This document shows, in pieces, positions 1 to 10,211 of a DNA stretch of 37,685 nt. This DNA is from Planctomycetota bacterium (lineage in GTDB: Bacteria; Planctomycetota; Phycisphaerae; Tepidisphaerales; Tepidisphaeraceae). A program made the translations under genes and the position numbers. The stretch covers positions 1 through 37,685 of the forward strand of contig JAEZED010000180.1 in NCBI GenBank assembly GCA_023417885.1, in the 5' to 3' direction. Numbering within the stretch: position 1 is the first letter of the stretch; each line of letters begins with the position of its first letter. Under the pieces are notes generated by a model. It did no database searches. It was not told where the DNA came from and worked only from the letters and a program-made list of their open reading frames with translations.

Positions 1-8
1 CCCGACCC

Positions 9-31
9 CCCGCGTAGCGGGCGCGTTTTTT
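9..31 (+). terminator. Rho-independent terminator of a gene left of the window
   Basis: A short GC hairpin (CCCGC at 9-13, loop GTA, GCGGG at 17-21) is followed after CGCG by six T residues at 26-31. An alternative pairing of CGCG 11-14 with CGCG 22-25 puts the stem directly against the T run. It would end a plus-strand transcript entering from the left edge. The rest of 32-201 holds only the leader of the next gene. Confidence 0.6.
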
Positions 32-201
32 CTGGCACGGACAGAACCGGGGCGCAATTCCTGCCGCCGGGCGTGCAATCGGCGGCGCGATCTGCTATCG
101 TCGGCCCCCAAGCCGGAGCGCGTCGAATGCCACTGCGGCGGCCCTGATGGAGCATGGGCCCGACGCCAGTCTCAAGCCGAATCACACGGAGGTGATCGTC
201 C

Positions 202-1302
202 ATGGCCCGTCTTCGTTCCACACGCCGCCGCCGGTCGGCCAGCCGGTTCGTCATGCCCGTCCTCATCGGCGGGTGCGTCGTCTTTGCCGCTTACTTCCTT
301 CTGCCCGAAGGCGAACAGCCCGCCGAGGCCCAGGCACAGCCGGTGCCTGAGACCAGCGCGGCGCTCGTCAAGGAAGCCAGCACGTCGCTCTCGGAGCGCA
401 AGGCCGCCGACCCGGCGAAGCCCGCCGCGCAGCCGGACCAGAAACCGGCCGCCCCCAAACCTGAAACGCCGGCCAAGCCGGTGGTCAGTGCCACCCCGAC
501 GACGCGCACCGCTGGGGAGGCGATTCCGTCGCTGGCGTTCCTCGCTGAGGCCAAGCAGCTCCAGGACGCGGGCAAGCTCCTGGAATCGCGCAAGGTTCTG
601 AACGACGCGCTCCAGTCCGGCCGGCTCGACTTCGCGACGGCGGACACCGTCAAGTCGCGGATCCGCGACCTGAACCAGACGATCATCTTCACCCCGTCGC
701 GGCGTTACGCGGACGATCCGCAGCAGTCGGCCTATACGGTGCAGCCGGGCGACAATCTCGTGAAGATCTGTCGCGAGCTGGACGTTCCGTACGCATTCGT
801 GGCGCGCGTGAACGCCGTGAAGCCGGAGCGCATTCGCGTGGGGCAGAGCATCAAGCTGATCAAGGGCCCGATCCACGCCGTTGTGAGCAAGAAGCGCTTC
901 ACGATGGATCTCTACCTCGGAAATCTTCCGGGCAAGCCTGACAGCATGTACCTGGCGACCTACCGCGTCGGCCTCGGCGAGGCGGGCAGCACGCCGACCG
1001 GCACCTGGGAGGTCACGCGCAACAGCAAGACGGTCAACCCCGCCTGGACCAACCCGCGCACCGGTGAGACGTTCGGACGTGACGACGCGAAGAATCCGAT
1101 CGGCGAGCGCTGGATCGGCCTGACCGGCATCGCCGGCGAGGCGGTGGGGGCCGTCAGCTACGGCATCCACGGCACGATCGAGCCGGAGACGGTCGGCACG
1201 AACGCCAGCATGGGCTGCATCCGTCTCGTGCACGACGACGTCGTCGACGTCTTCGACATGCTCAGCGAGGGCAAGAGCCTGGTGAAGGTCATCGACGAGT
1301 GA
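202..1302 (+). CDS. LysM domain L,D-transpeptidase (YkuD family), membrane anchored
   Basis: Predicted to form or remodel 3-3 peptidoglycan cross-links, or attach proteins to peptidoglycan, in the periplasm. An Arg-rich N-terminus is followed by one hydrophobic segment at about residues 17-35, which acts as an uncleaved anchor. A Pro/Ala/Lys-rich linker runs over about 40-100. A LysM peptidoglycan-binding domain spans about 178-221 (YTVQPGDNLVKI). The C-terminal YkuD domain carries the catalytic signature, with His323 in YGIHGT and Cys339-Arg341 in SMGCIRL. The 366-residue length fits LysM-YkuD proteins. The ATG at 202 is preceded by a strong Shine-Dalgarno GGAGGTGAT at 188-196. The gene stands alone and converges on the cyclo-ligase gene. 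The exact transpeptidase substrate cannot be read from the sequence. Confidence 0.93.
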   Translation: MARLRSTRRRRSASRFVMPVLIGGCVVFAAYFLLPEGEQPAEAQAQPVPETSAALVKEASTSLSERKAADPAKPAAQPDQKPAAPKPETPAKPVVSATPTTRTAGEAIPSLAFLAEAKQLQDAGKLLESRKVLNDALQSGRLDFATADTVKSRIRDLNQTIIFTPSRRYADDPQQSAYTVQPGDNLVKICRELDVPYAFVARVNAVKPERIRVGQSIKLIKGPIHAVVSKKRFTMDLYLGNLPGKPDSMYLATYRVGLGEAGSTPTGTWEVTRNSKTVNPAWTNPRTGETFGRDDAKNPIGERWIGLTGIAGEAVGAVSYGIHGTIEPETVGTNASMGCIRLVHDDVVDVFDMLSEGKSLVKVIDE

Positions 1303-1328
1303 GCCGCCGCAACACATTGCCACACCGG

Positions 1329-1354
1329 ACGCCGGCGTCGCCGGACGCCGGCGT
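1329..1354. terminator. Inverted repeat between convergent genes, possible bidirectional terminator
   Basis: Two copies of the self-complementary decamer ACGCCGGCGT (1329-1338 and 1345-1354) are separated by six bases. Each copy can fold alone, or the two can form a 10-bp stem. The element sits in the 75-bp gap between the convergent L,D-transpeptidase and cyclo-ligase genes. There is no T run on either side, so a terminator role is inferred from position only. Confidence 0.4.
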
Positions 1355-1377
1355 TCGCCATTCAGGGCCCAATCGCC

Positions 1378-1995
1378 TCACGCGCCCGCACCGAATCGCA
1401 GCACGTCGCCGGGCGTGACGAGCAGGTCCAGTCGGCGGTCGTGCGGGTCGGCGGGAAGGGCGTCGAGCACCTGCTCATCGAATGCGAACCCGCAGGTGAT
1501 GGCGCGCAGGCCGGGCGAGGCGAGGAAGCGGTCGTAGTACCCCTTGCCGCGGCCGATGCGGTCGCCACTCCTCGAGAATCCGAGCCCCGGCACGACGATG
1601 AAATCGATTCCGTCCAGCGGTGCCTCGGGCGGTTCCCCTCCGGGCACGCGCACGCCGAAGTGATCGCTGCGCAGGTCGTCCGGCGAGAGCGACCTGATCT
1701 CGACGGCGACCATGTGGTGCTCGTCGGTGTCCGTGATCCGCGGCACGACAACGTGTTTCAGATCGGCCAGCGCCCGCTCGAAGAGGGCAGCCGTCTCCAG
1801 CTCGTCCGGCAGTGCCAGGTAGAGCATGATCGTCGAGGCCGCTCGCCACTCCGGCAGGGCGAGGAGCCGCGCCGCGGCGGCTTCGGCGGCTTGCTGGCGC
1901 GTCTCCTGACGTATCGCCGCGAGGCGCCGGCGCAGCAGGCGCCGCACCTGGGGTTTGGTCATGGCGGGGCCAGCCCCGTGACTGCTCTCGGACAT
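1378..1995 (-). CDS. 5-formyltetrahydrofolate cyclo-ligase
   Basis: Converts 5-formyl-THF to 5,10-methenyl-THF with ATP, recycling folate in the cytoplasm (YgfA/MTHFS family). The family hallmark GRGKGYYDRFL is present in the C-terminal half, preceded by FIVVPGLGFSRSGDRI, and the N-terminal basic helix (RRLLRRRLAAIRQ) is typical. At 205 residues it matches the usual 180-200. The ATG at 1995 was chosen because GGGAG lies nine bases upstream. A GTG at 2001 is too close to that site, and an ATG at 1962 would give a slightly shorter protein starting nearer the conserved region. It lies 50 bp after rarA on the same strand and is probably co-transcribed with it. Confidence 0.93.
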   Translation of the reverse strand: MSESSHGAGPAMTKPQVRRLLRRRLAAIRQETRQQAAEAAAARLLALPEWRAASTIMLYLALPDELETAALFERALADLKHVVVPRITDTDEHHMVAVEIRSLSPDDLRSDHFGVRVPGGEPPEAPLDGIDFIVVPGLGFSRSGDRIGRGKGYYDRFLASPGLRAITCGFAFDEQVLDALPADPHDRRLDLLVTPGDVLRFGAGA

Positions 1996-2045
1996 CGTCA
2001 CATGCTCCCGATGCTTGGCCGCGCGACCGGCACACCGATCGCGGT

Positions 2046-3452
2046 CTATTCATCCTCCTCAGCACCGACACGCCCGCCGCCGGCGGCGGGGTGTTCCTCG
2101 CGCTCCTCGATGCGCTCGCGCCGGCTCTCGAGCTCCCCCAGCCGCTGCGCGATCGTCGCCTCATATCCCGCGCCGGCCGGGCGGTAGTAGTTCGCCTCGA
2201 CGCCGAAGTAGGTCTCGTCCGTCTCGCCTGAAGCCTTGCCGTGGCCAAGCTGCTTTGAGCCGGCGTAATGGGCGTCGCGCAGCCGCTTGGGCACCGGCAG
2301 GGTGCGCGCGTCGCGCACGTCGGCGGAGGCCTCGGCGATCGCGTCGTTGCTGGCGCGGCTCTTGGGCGCCGAGGCCATGAATGTGACCGCCTGCGCCAAG
2401 GTGAGCTGGCACTCCGGCATCCCCAGCTTCAGCACCAGGTCATAGGCCGCCGCGGCGACCTGGATGGCCCGGGGGTCGGCATTGCCGATGTCCTCGCTGG
2501 CGAAGATGGCGATGCGCCGGGCGATGAAGCGCGGGTCTTCGCCCGACTCGAGCATGCGGGCCAGCCAGTAGACGGCGGCGTCCGGGTCGCTGCCCCGCAT
2601 CGACTTGATGAAGGCGGAAGCGTGGTCGTAGTGCTGGTCGCCGAGCCGGTCGTAGACCAATGCCTTGCGCTGGATCGACTGCTCCGCCGTCGCCAGGTCG
2701 ATGTGGATCGTGCCCGCAGGCCCGCCGGCCGCGTCGTCGCCCGCGGCACCCCGCCCCCGGGCCTGCCGGCCCTTCTGCTGCGAGACGACGGCAATCTCCA
2801 GCGCGGTCAGCGCCCGTCGGGCATCGCCGTCGCTCGTCGTCACCCAGTGCCGCAGGGCATCCTCGTCCACGCGCAGGTCGAGCGCGCCGTAGCCGCGCTC
2901 GGGATCCGCGATGGCCCTGCGGAGCAGGGTGAGGACGTCCTGCTCCTCCAGCGGGGCAAACTGGAAGATCTGGCTCCGGCTGATGAGCGCGGAGTTGATC
3001 GCGAAGAAGGGGTTCTCCGTCGTGGCGCCGATCAGGATGATCACGCCCGTCTCGACGTCGCCCAGCAGGATGTCCTGCTGCGCCTTGTTGAACCGGTGAA
3101 GCTCGTCGAGGAACAGGACAGTGCGGGGCCCACCGTTCTCCAGCCGCTCACGGGCGGCGTCGAGAACGGTCCGGACATCCTTTACGTTGGCGCTGCTGGC
3201 GTTCAGGAGCTCGAAATGGCTCTGGGTGCTGTCTGCGATAATCTGACCGAGCGTCGTCTTCCCGGTTCCCGGCGGGCCGTAGAAGATCAGGCTCGTCAGC
3301 CGGTCGGCCAGGATCATCCGGCGCAGGAGCATCCCCTCGCCGAGAAAGTGCCCCTGCCCAACGAACTCATCGAGGCTTCGGGGCCTGAGGCGGACGGCCA
3401 GCGGGGCCGCCCGGGCGACGTTCTTGCGCCGGCTCTCGGCGAACAGGTCCAC
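2046..3452 (-). CDS. rarA: Replication-associated recombination protein A, AAA+ ATPase (RarA/MgsA)
   Basis: A clamp-loader-like AAA+ ATPase of the RarA/MgsA/WRNIP1 family that acts at stalled replication forks. Walker A is GPPGTGKTT at residues 59-67 and Walker B is LFLDELHRF, with Asp116-Glu117. Sensor 1 lies in IGATTENPFF. The C-terminal family domain includes SFIKSMRGSDPDAAVYWLARMLE as YDHASAFIKSMRGSDPDA followed by the rest, and the stretch DARTLPVPKRLRDAHY. An insertion rich in Gly/Ala/Arg at about residues 227-250 is unusual and probably a surface loop. The start is GTG at 3452 with only a weak Shine-Dalgarno. It is divergent from glmS across a 186-bp gap and probably leads a two-gene operon with the cyclo-ligase. 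Confidence 0.95.
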   Translation of the reverse strand: MDLFAESRRKNVARAAPLAVRLRPRSLDEFVGQGHFLGEGMLLRRMILADRLTSLIFYGPPGTGKTTLGQIIADSTQSHFELLNASSANVKDVRTVLDAARERLENGGPRTVLFLDELHRFNKAQQDILLGDVETGVIILIGATTENPFFAINSALISRSQIFQFAPLEEQDVLTLLRRAIADPERGYGALDLRVDEDALRHWVTTSDGDARRALTALEIAVVSQQKGRQARGRGAAGDDAAGGPAGTIHIDLATAEQSIQRKALVYDRLGDQHYDHASAFIKSMRGSDPDAAVYWLARMLESGEDPRFIARRIAIFASEDIGNADPRAIQVAAAAYDLVLKLGMPECQLTLAQAVTFMASAPKSRASNDAIAEASADVRDARTLPVPKRLRDAHYAGSKQLGHGKASGETDETYFGVEANYYRPAGAGYEATIAQRLGELESRRERIEEREEHPAAGGGRVGAEEDE

Positions 3453-3638
3453 GGCCTAAGCGTACGCCGGACTAGGACTGGAGGCCGATAGGCATCCCTG
3501 GGGGCATCGGCGGGGCCGGATTCGGTTATCGGAACCGGGCACGTTTGGGATAGGATGATGCCTGCGTGCCGGGGGCCCGGAGGGCTCATTGGGCAAGGGG
3601 CCATCGGCGGCGCATACTCACGGCAGGAGAACGAATCT

Positions 3639-5522
<1,884 letters not shown>

Positions 5523-5534
5523 TCGCGCGCTGCG

Positions 5535-6827
5535 TCACGCCCGGCCCGCGCGGCGCCGGCGCAGCAGCCCGAGCATCGCCAGGGCCGGCAGCAGTGAGGC
5601 CGGTTCGGGGACGATGCGATAGGCGGTGCCGTCCCGGCCGAGGATGTAGAGTTCGCCCTGCGCGTCCTCGCCGAAGCTGCCGAGGGTGAACGTGTCGAAC
5701 CCGCCCGGGAAGAGCAGCTCCGTGATCTCCACGAGGCTCGCATCTACGTCGGCGGCTTCCGGATCGATCGTGAAGAACCGGCCGGTGACGAAGTCGCCGA
5801 AGAAGTAGAGCCCTTCGTAGGCCGGCCCGAGCTGCTGTCCGCGGTAGACGTATCCGCCGATGATGGTGGCCCCGAGCACCGGCGTGCCATCGCCGGTGGG
5901 GGAGCGGGCGTAGTCGAAGATCGGGTCGACGCGGTCCTCCGGGTCGAGTGTGCCGCCCGTTCCCGGGTTGTCGATGTCCCCTTCACGGATGCGCCAGCCG
6001 AAGTTCTGCCCCTGCACGCCCGCCTCCATCACGCTGATCTCTTCGCGGGCCGACTGGCCGACATCCGCGAGGTACAGGTCGCCCGTGGCCCGGTCGAAGC
6101 TGTTGCGGAACGGGTTGCGCAGGCCGTAGGCCGCGATCTCCCCCAGCGTGTCGTCGTCACCGTCCGCGGCAAAGAAGTTGTCCGGCGGGACGAGGTAGTT
6201 GCGGTTCGGGTCGGCGGGGAAGTCGTCCCCGCCGCTGACGTCGAGCCGGAGCACCTTGCCGAAGAAGTTGTTCAGCGTCTGGGCGCGGTTGCCCGGGTCA
6301 TTCCCGCTCCCGCCATCGCCGGTGGGGATGTAGAGATACTGGCCGGCCGCGTCGCCCGGGGCAAAGCCGATCCAGCCGGCGTTGTGATTCGTGAATGGCT
6401 GCGGAAAGCGGAGAATCGTCTCTCGCGTCACGGAGCCAGCCGTGCTGCCGAGTGGATCGGAGACGGTGATCCGTTCGATGACGGTGTCCATGCCGCTGGG
6501 CGCGCCCGACGGCGTCGTGTAGTTGGCGTAGAGGACGCCGCTGGACAGGAAGTCGGGCGCGAACGCGATTCCCAGGAGACCCCCTTCGCCATCGGTGTCC
6601 ACCGGGCCGATCGAGAGGTAGCTGGGGCCCAGGAGCGTGCCACCAGCGTCGATCAGGCGCACGGCACCACCGCGATCAGCGATGAACAGCCGATCATCGC
6701 CCGCCGGCTGCGCGAGCGTGAGCGGCTCGTCGAGCTGGTTCGTGATGAGCTGCGTCGCGACGTCGCCGGACGCCGCGGCGGTCACGGCCAGAGCGCCACC
6801 GATCGCAAGAACGAATGCCTTGGTCAT
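5535..6827 (-). CDS. Secreted PQQ-dependent sugar dehydrogenase-like beta-propeller with PEP-CTERM tail
   Basis: A member of the glucose/sorbosone dehydrogenase family of six-bladed propellers that oxidise sugars or aldoses with PQQ outside the cytoplasm. The signal peptide is at about residues 1-20. Propeller motifs include LFIADRGGAVRLID, GLLGIAFAPDF, NHNAGWIGFAPGD, LYIPTGDGGSGNDPGN, GKVLRLDVSG and GLRNPFRNSFD. The last 25 residues are VPEPASLL, then a hydrophobic stretch, then an Arg cluster, which is a textbook PEP-CTERM sorting signal for exosortase processing. The ATG at 6827 has AGGAG nine bases upstream. The substrate is not inferable. A non-enzymatic role is possible, since many family members in this phylum are uncharacterised. 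Confidence 0.88.
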   Translation of the reverse strand: MTKAFVLAIGGALAVTAAASGDVATQLITNQLDEPLTLAQPAGDDRLFIADRGGAVRLIDAGGTLLGPSYLSIGPVDTDGEGGLLGIAFAPDFLSSGVLYANYTTPSGAPSGMDTVIERITVSDPLGSTAGSVTRETILRFPQPFTNHNAGWIGFAPGDAAGQYLYIPTGDGGSGNDPGNRAQTLNNFFGKVLRLDVSGGDDFPADPNRNYLVPPDNFFAADGDDDTLGEIAAYGLRNPFRNSFDRATGDLYLADVGQSAREEISVMEAGVQGQNFGWRIREGDIDNPGTGGTLDPEDRVDPIFDYARSPTGDGTPVLGATIIGGYVYRGQQLGPAYEGLYFFGDFVTGRFFTIDPEAADVDASLVEITELLFPGGFDTFTLGSFGEDAQGELYILGRDGTAYRIVPEPASLLPALAMLGLLRRRRAGRA

Positions 6828-6974
6828 ATTGCATCTCCTGCCCCCGTGCAGCCTGTGCGGGCCACCTTACCGGCCTCCGCGGGGCCGTCACAACCCGAAA
6901 ACACGTCGGCCGGCCGCCGGGTGCCGCGCACTGTCACGGCGCACGCCCGGCCCGCGCCCGCCGGGAGCGGTACG

Positions 6975-7172
6975 ATGCGGCATGGCGGATCTGGAACAGC
7001 GTCACCCGCCCGCCGGGACGGAAAACGAGGCGGATGTGGAGGGGAAGCCGGAAACGGAGCAGGAGCGTCGCCAGCGGCGAATCGCGATCATCTGGCTCGC
7101 CTGCACGTGGCGGCCACCTACATCGCGTGGATGATCGGGATGATCCTGATCTACCTCGAGGGCGGGCTGTAG
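6975..7172 (+). CDS. Possible small single-pass membrane protein, reading frame uncertain
   Basis: Two overlapping plus-strand frames each look half real. The frame starting ATG 6975 has GGGAG seven bases upstream and ends in AATYIAWMIGMILIYLEGGL, a convincing membrane helix, but its N-terminal half is Gly/Arg/Ala filler. The frame starting ATG 6982 begins with an acidic, charged stretch (MADLEQRHPPAGTENEADVE) and then RRQRRIAIIWLA, the start of a membrane helix, but ends at 7134. Joining the two by a -1 shift near 7095-7115 gives one plausible protein of about 60 residues with a charged head and one helix. A sequencing or assembly frameshift, a decayed gene or chance are all possible. No family is recognised. 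Confidence 0.3.
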   Translation: MRHGGSGTASPARRDGKRGGCGGEAGNGAGASPAANRDHLARLHVAATYIAWMIGMILIYLEGGL

Positions 7173-7176
7173 CCTG

Positions 7177-7806
7177 TCAGTGGCGCGCGACCGCTCGCGA
7201 GGACGCGCCAAAGTCGTCCACGGCGTGGAGATGAAGCCGACCCAGCGTCTCGAGGAGCGGCCCACGATCAAGGATCACGCCCTCGGCCGAGATGAGCAGG
7301 GCGGCTGGAAGCTCCCTGATGCCGTACTGCCCGGCCACGATTCCCGCCTGGTCCATCAGGTCGACGGCTCCCGCCGTCGGCGCGTGCGGTGCCTGGTCGG
7401 CGGTCTCGATGCCCTGAAACACCCGAACAATCGAGATGGCCTGGTCCAGCCCACCCAAGGCGACTGAGACATCCGGGAGCGCCCGATCCGTCACGAGCAG
7501 CAGCACCGGGCGACCGCGAAACTCCTCGAGCGTCACCCGCCGCTGATCGCCGTCGCGCAAGGAGAAGTCCGGGGCGACCTGACCGACGGCCGTCCCGCTG
7601 ACCGAAGCGGAGCCCGACCCGCCGACGAAAGCGACGAGGCTCAGGAGCATCACCATGACCGCCCCGGCGACCCCGAGCACCGCCGCAAGAGGGTGGTGGC
7701 GCGGGGCGCGGTGCGACGACTCACGGGCGCCCGACGGCGATGTCGGGTGCTTGGAGTCGGCTACTTCGAACGTGGCGTCCTCTTCCTCAGCGAACGACAA
7801 CGACAT
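7177..7806 (-). CDS. Membrane-anchored thioredoxin-fold (redoxin/TlpA-like) protein without cysteines
   Basis: The N-terminal 39 residues are acidic then basic, and one membrane helix spans about 40-62. The extracytoplasmic part (76-190) resembles AhpC/TSA-TlpA domains: GQVAPDFSLRDGDQRRVTLEEFRGRPVLL is visible as GQVAPDFSL, VTLEEFRGRPVLLL, and the later YGIRELPAALLI with cis-Pro167. The strand-loop where CxxC should stand reads LLLVTDRALPDVS, and the 209-residue protein contains no cysteine. It therefore cannot be a thiol oxidoreductase and may be a binding or structural derivative. The ATG at 7806 is preceded by GGGAGGAA, which decides it over an in-frame start 45 bases upstream. It is probably read from its own promoter behind the histidine kinase. 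Confidence 0.7.
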   Translation of the reverse strand: MSLSFAEEEDATFEVADSKHPTSPSGARESSHRAPRHHPLAAVLGVAGAVMVMLLSLVAFVGGSGSASVSGTAVGQVAPDFSLRDGDQRRVTLEEFRGRPVLLLVTDRALPDVSVALGGLDQAISIVRVFQGIETADQAPHAPTAGAVDLMDQAGIVAGQYGIRELPAALLISAEGVILDRGPLLETLGRLHLHAVDDFGASSRAVARH

Positions 7807-7867
7807 GCATTTCCTCCCGCACGGCCTCGCCCCGGGATTCGCGCCCTCCACGGTGATCCTTGGTCAA

Positions 7868-7895
7868 CATGTACCGCATTTCACGCCTGGTTCAA
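7868..7895 (-). promoter_or_regulatory. Candidate sigma70 promoter for the thioredoxin-fold gene
   Basis: Reading the minus strand, TTGAAC (7895-7890) is followed after 16 bases by TACATG (7873-7868). Transcription would start about 55 bases before the ATG at 7806. The -35 is good and the -10 weak. No other pair in the 160-bp gap behind the histidine kinase looks better. Confidence 0.3.
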
Positions 7896-7966
7896 GGGAA
7901 AATGCTCCCCGACCGCCGATAATTGCGGCTTGGAGAGGCACCTGTGCAGGGGAAGAGCGGGCTTCT

Positions 7967-8839
7967 TCAGGCCGCGAGGACGGCGTTGCGTGGGGCAGGC
8001 AGGAGGATGCGGAAGGTCGTCCCGCGGCCCGGGGTGCTGTGAGCGGTGATTTCCCCGCCGCACCGCTCCACGATCTGGCGGCACAGGGAGAGACCCAGGC
8101 CCGTACCCCGCGCGACGGGCGTCGAGCCGTCGCGCGTCGTGTAGAACGACTCGAAGATGTGGGGCAGGTGCTCCGGCTCGATCCCGCGCCCGGAGTCGAT
8201 CACGTCGATGCGCACCGCCGGCCCGCCCGGCCCGTAGCACGGCCCGGCGGTGAGGGTGATCGTCCCGCGACGCTGGCCCCCCATTGCCTGCCGGGCATTC
8301 ATCAGCAGGTTGACCAGCACATGCTCGAGCTGGAGCGGATCGATCGCGGCGAGGAGGCCAGCCGGCACCTCGCGGCGGATATTGATGCCGTCCTTAGCCG
8401 GGTCGCGACCGAGGGCGGCGAGCGACTCCTCGATCACGGCAGCGATCTCCGCCTCGACGGTTCCCGAGGCTGCGGAAGCGGCAGGGCGTGCGAAGGAGAG
8501 AATGGCGTCGCAGATGCGCCCGGCCTTGAGCCCGGCGGCATGACACTTGGTGAGGGCCTTCTGCGTGAGAGTCGGATCCTGGCGTCCCTGCTCCATCGCG
8601 TTCAGCGCCATCTGCGCGTAGCTGAGGGAGGGGGTGAGCAGGTTGTTGAACTCGTGGGCGATCGTGGCGGCCAGCGTGCCGAGCGTGGCCAACCGATCGG
8701 CATGCTCGAGCTGCTGTCGCAGTTGAGCAAGCTCCGCCTCGGCCTCCTCCAGCCGCCTCAGCAGGTCGGCGGGCGGGATCGGTAGGGCGGGGGAATCGTT
8801 TCGGGAAGACGGCCCTGACGGCGGCTCACTGGCGCTCAC
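7967..8839 (-). CDS. Soluble sensor histidine kinase (HisKA-HATPase)
   Basis: A cytoplasmic two-component kinase of 290 residues with no membrane segment and no recognisable PAS or GAF sensor. A Pro/Ser-rich N-terminus leads into a coiled coil at about 24-50. The H box is ATIAHEFNNLLTP with phospho-acceptor His62. The ATP-binding domain shows the N box (VNLLMNARQAM), G1 (VIDSGRGI), F box (IFESFYTT) and G2 (GTGLGLSLCRQIVERCGG). The HEFNN type resembles NtrB/ZraS-like kinases. The start is GTG at 8839 without a visible Shine-Dalgarno. It lies 64 bp after the aminotransferase gene on the same strand. No response regulator is adjacent, so its partner is unknown, and the HTH-receiver at 16.8 kb is one candidate. 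Confidence 0.92.
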   Translation of the reverse strand: MSASEPPSGPSSRNDSPALPIPPADLLRRLEEAEAELAQLRQQLEHADRLATLGTLAATIAHEFNNLLTPSLSYAQMALNAMEQGRQDPTLTQKALTKCHAAGLKAGRICDAILSFARPAASAASGTVEAEIAAVIEESLAALGRDPAKDGINIRREVPAGLLAAIDPLQLEHVLVNLLMNARQAMGGQRRGTITLTAGPCYGPGGPAVRIDVIDSGRGIEPEHLPHIFESFYTTRDGSTPVARGTGLGLSLCRQIVERCGGEITAHSTPGRGTTFRILLPAPRNAVLAA

Positions 8840-8903
8840 GCAAGGAACATCGGATACGTCCGGGAAATATCTACGGCCGGCGGGGTTATCGGGCCTCCGG
8901 CGA

Positions 8904-10064
8904 TCAGGCGACGATCTCGCGCAGCGTGGTTGCGGCGTATCGCACCTGCTCCTCGGTCAGCTCCGGGTAGACGGGCAGTGCCAGCACCTCGCGGCAGGCC
9001 TGCTCCGTCATGGGCAGGTCGCCCTCCTTGTAGCCGAGGTAGGCGAAGCACTCCTGCTGGTGAAGCCCCAGCGGGTAGTAGACGCCGCTACCGATGCCGC
9101 GGTCGGCCAGTTGCTGCTTGACGGCGTCGCGATCCCCCGCCTCGCGCGGGATACGGACGACGTACTGGTTGTAGATGCTCTGATTGCCGTCGGCGATCGC
9201 CGGGGTGACGACGGAAGTGCCGGCCAGCACCTCGTCGTAGATCGCGGCGTTGCGCCGGCGCGCGGCGTGCCACGACTCCAGGTGGCCGAGCTTCACATTC
9301 AGCACCGCCGACTGGATGGCGTCGATGCGGAAGTTTCCGCCGACCATCTCGTGGTAGTAGGTGTGCGCGCTGCCGTGGATGCGGATGAGGCGGAGCTTTC
9401 GGTAGAGCTCCTCGTCGTCGCAACAGACGGCGCCGGCGTCGCCGAAGGCGCCGAGGTTCTTCGTGGGGTAGAAGCTGAGGGCGCCGCACCAGCCCATGCT
9501 GCAGGCGCGCTTTCCGTGGCGCGTGGCGCCGATCGCCTGGGCGGCATCCTCGATGACGCGGATGTCCAGCGCGTGCTTCGGATCGCACGCGATCTCGTTG
9601 ATCGCCTCCATGTCCGCGCACTGACCGAACAGGTGCACCGGCACGATGGCACGGGTGCGGGGGGAGATGGCGTCGGCCACGCGCTGCGGATCGAGGTTGA
9701 AGGTGTCGGGCTCGATGTCCACGAACACGGGCTTCGCACCGGCTCGGTGGATGCATCCTGCGGTCGCGAAGAATGTGAAGCTGGGACAGATGATCTCGTC
9801 GCCGGGCTTCAGATCCATCGCCATGAAGATCGCGAGCAGCGCGTCGGTGCCGCTGGAGAGGCCGATGGCGTGCTTCGTGCCGCAGTACTCCGCAAGCCGG
9901 CGCTCGAACTCCTCGGTGACCTTACCCAGGATCAGCCCCTGGCTCTCGCAGACCTCGTCGATGGCCGCTCGCACGGGCTCCCGGATGGTCGCATATTGCT
10001 GGCGCAGGTCCAGCAGCGGGACGTTGAGCTTCGGACCGGCGGCGGAGGTCGAGGGCGTGGCCAT
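8904..10064 (-). CDS. DegT/DnrJ/EryC1/StrS family PLP aminotransferase
   Basis: A nucleotide-sugar aminotransferase that places an amino group on a keto-sugar, usually for O-antigen, capsule or modified glycans. Family marks are NVPLLDLRQQY at the N-terminus, GLSSGTDALLAIF, DEIICPSFTFFATA, PVFVDIEPDTFNLD, VPVHLFGQCADM, the Asp of VIEDAAQAIGA, and the PLP lysine Lys202 in SFYPTKNLGAFGDAGAV. The 386-residue length is normal. The ATG at 10064 lacks a Shine-Dalgarno. It is divergent from a carbamoyltransferase gene across 147 bp, and both could act in decorating an exported sugar. The precise sugar substrate is not deducible. Confidence 0.93.
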   Translation of the reverse strand: MATPSTSAAGPKLNVPLLDLRQQYATIREPVRAAIDEVCESQGLILGKVTEEFERRLAEYCGTKHAIGLSSGTDALLAIFMAMDLKPGDEIICPSFTFFATAGCIHRAGAKPVFVDIEPDTFNLDPQRVADAISPRTRAIVPVHLFGQCADMEAINEIACDPKHALDIRVIEDAAQAIGATRHGKRACSMGWCGALSFYPTKNLGAFGDAGAVCCDDEELYRKLRLIRIHGSAHTYYHEMVGGNFRIDAIQSAVLNVKLGHLESWHAARRRNAAIYDEVLAGTSVVTPAIADGNQSIYNQYVVRIPREAGDRDAVKQQLADRGIGSGVYYPLGLHQQECFAYLGYKEGDLPMTEQACREVLALPVYPELTEEQVRYAATTLREIVA

Positions 10065-10211
10065 TGGGGGAAACGGTAGGCGATTCCCCGTCGGTCCGCA
10101 CGCTCCTCAGGCGGCTGTCGCGGTCGGGGGCGGCGATGCCGCTCAGGGGCCGGGGCGGCGTTACGATGCGATCCTCGTTGTTCCTTCCTGTTCACCACCC
10201 GGTACTGACGG

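Noticed and set aside
172..1323. Long open frame antisense to the L,D-transpeptidase gene
   Set aside because: High GC opens long antisense frames. It has an Arg/Leu/Ala composition and no domain, while the plus strand has clear motifs.
2268..3491. 407-codon plus-strand frame over rarA
   Set aside because: It is a shadow of RarA with no start signal or family, and the minus strand carries all the AAA+ motifs.
3526..3556. Promoter for glmS (TTATCG and TAGGAT)
   Set aside because: The spacing is 19 bases and both hexamers are weak, so this is not better than chance.
3555..3638. glmS ribozyme in the glmS leader
   Set aside because: The short leader has none of the conserved ribozyme core, and the element is typical of Gram-positive bacteria.
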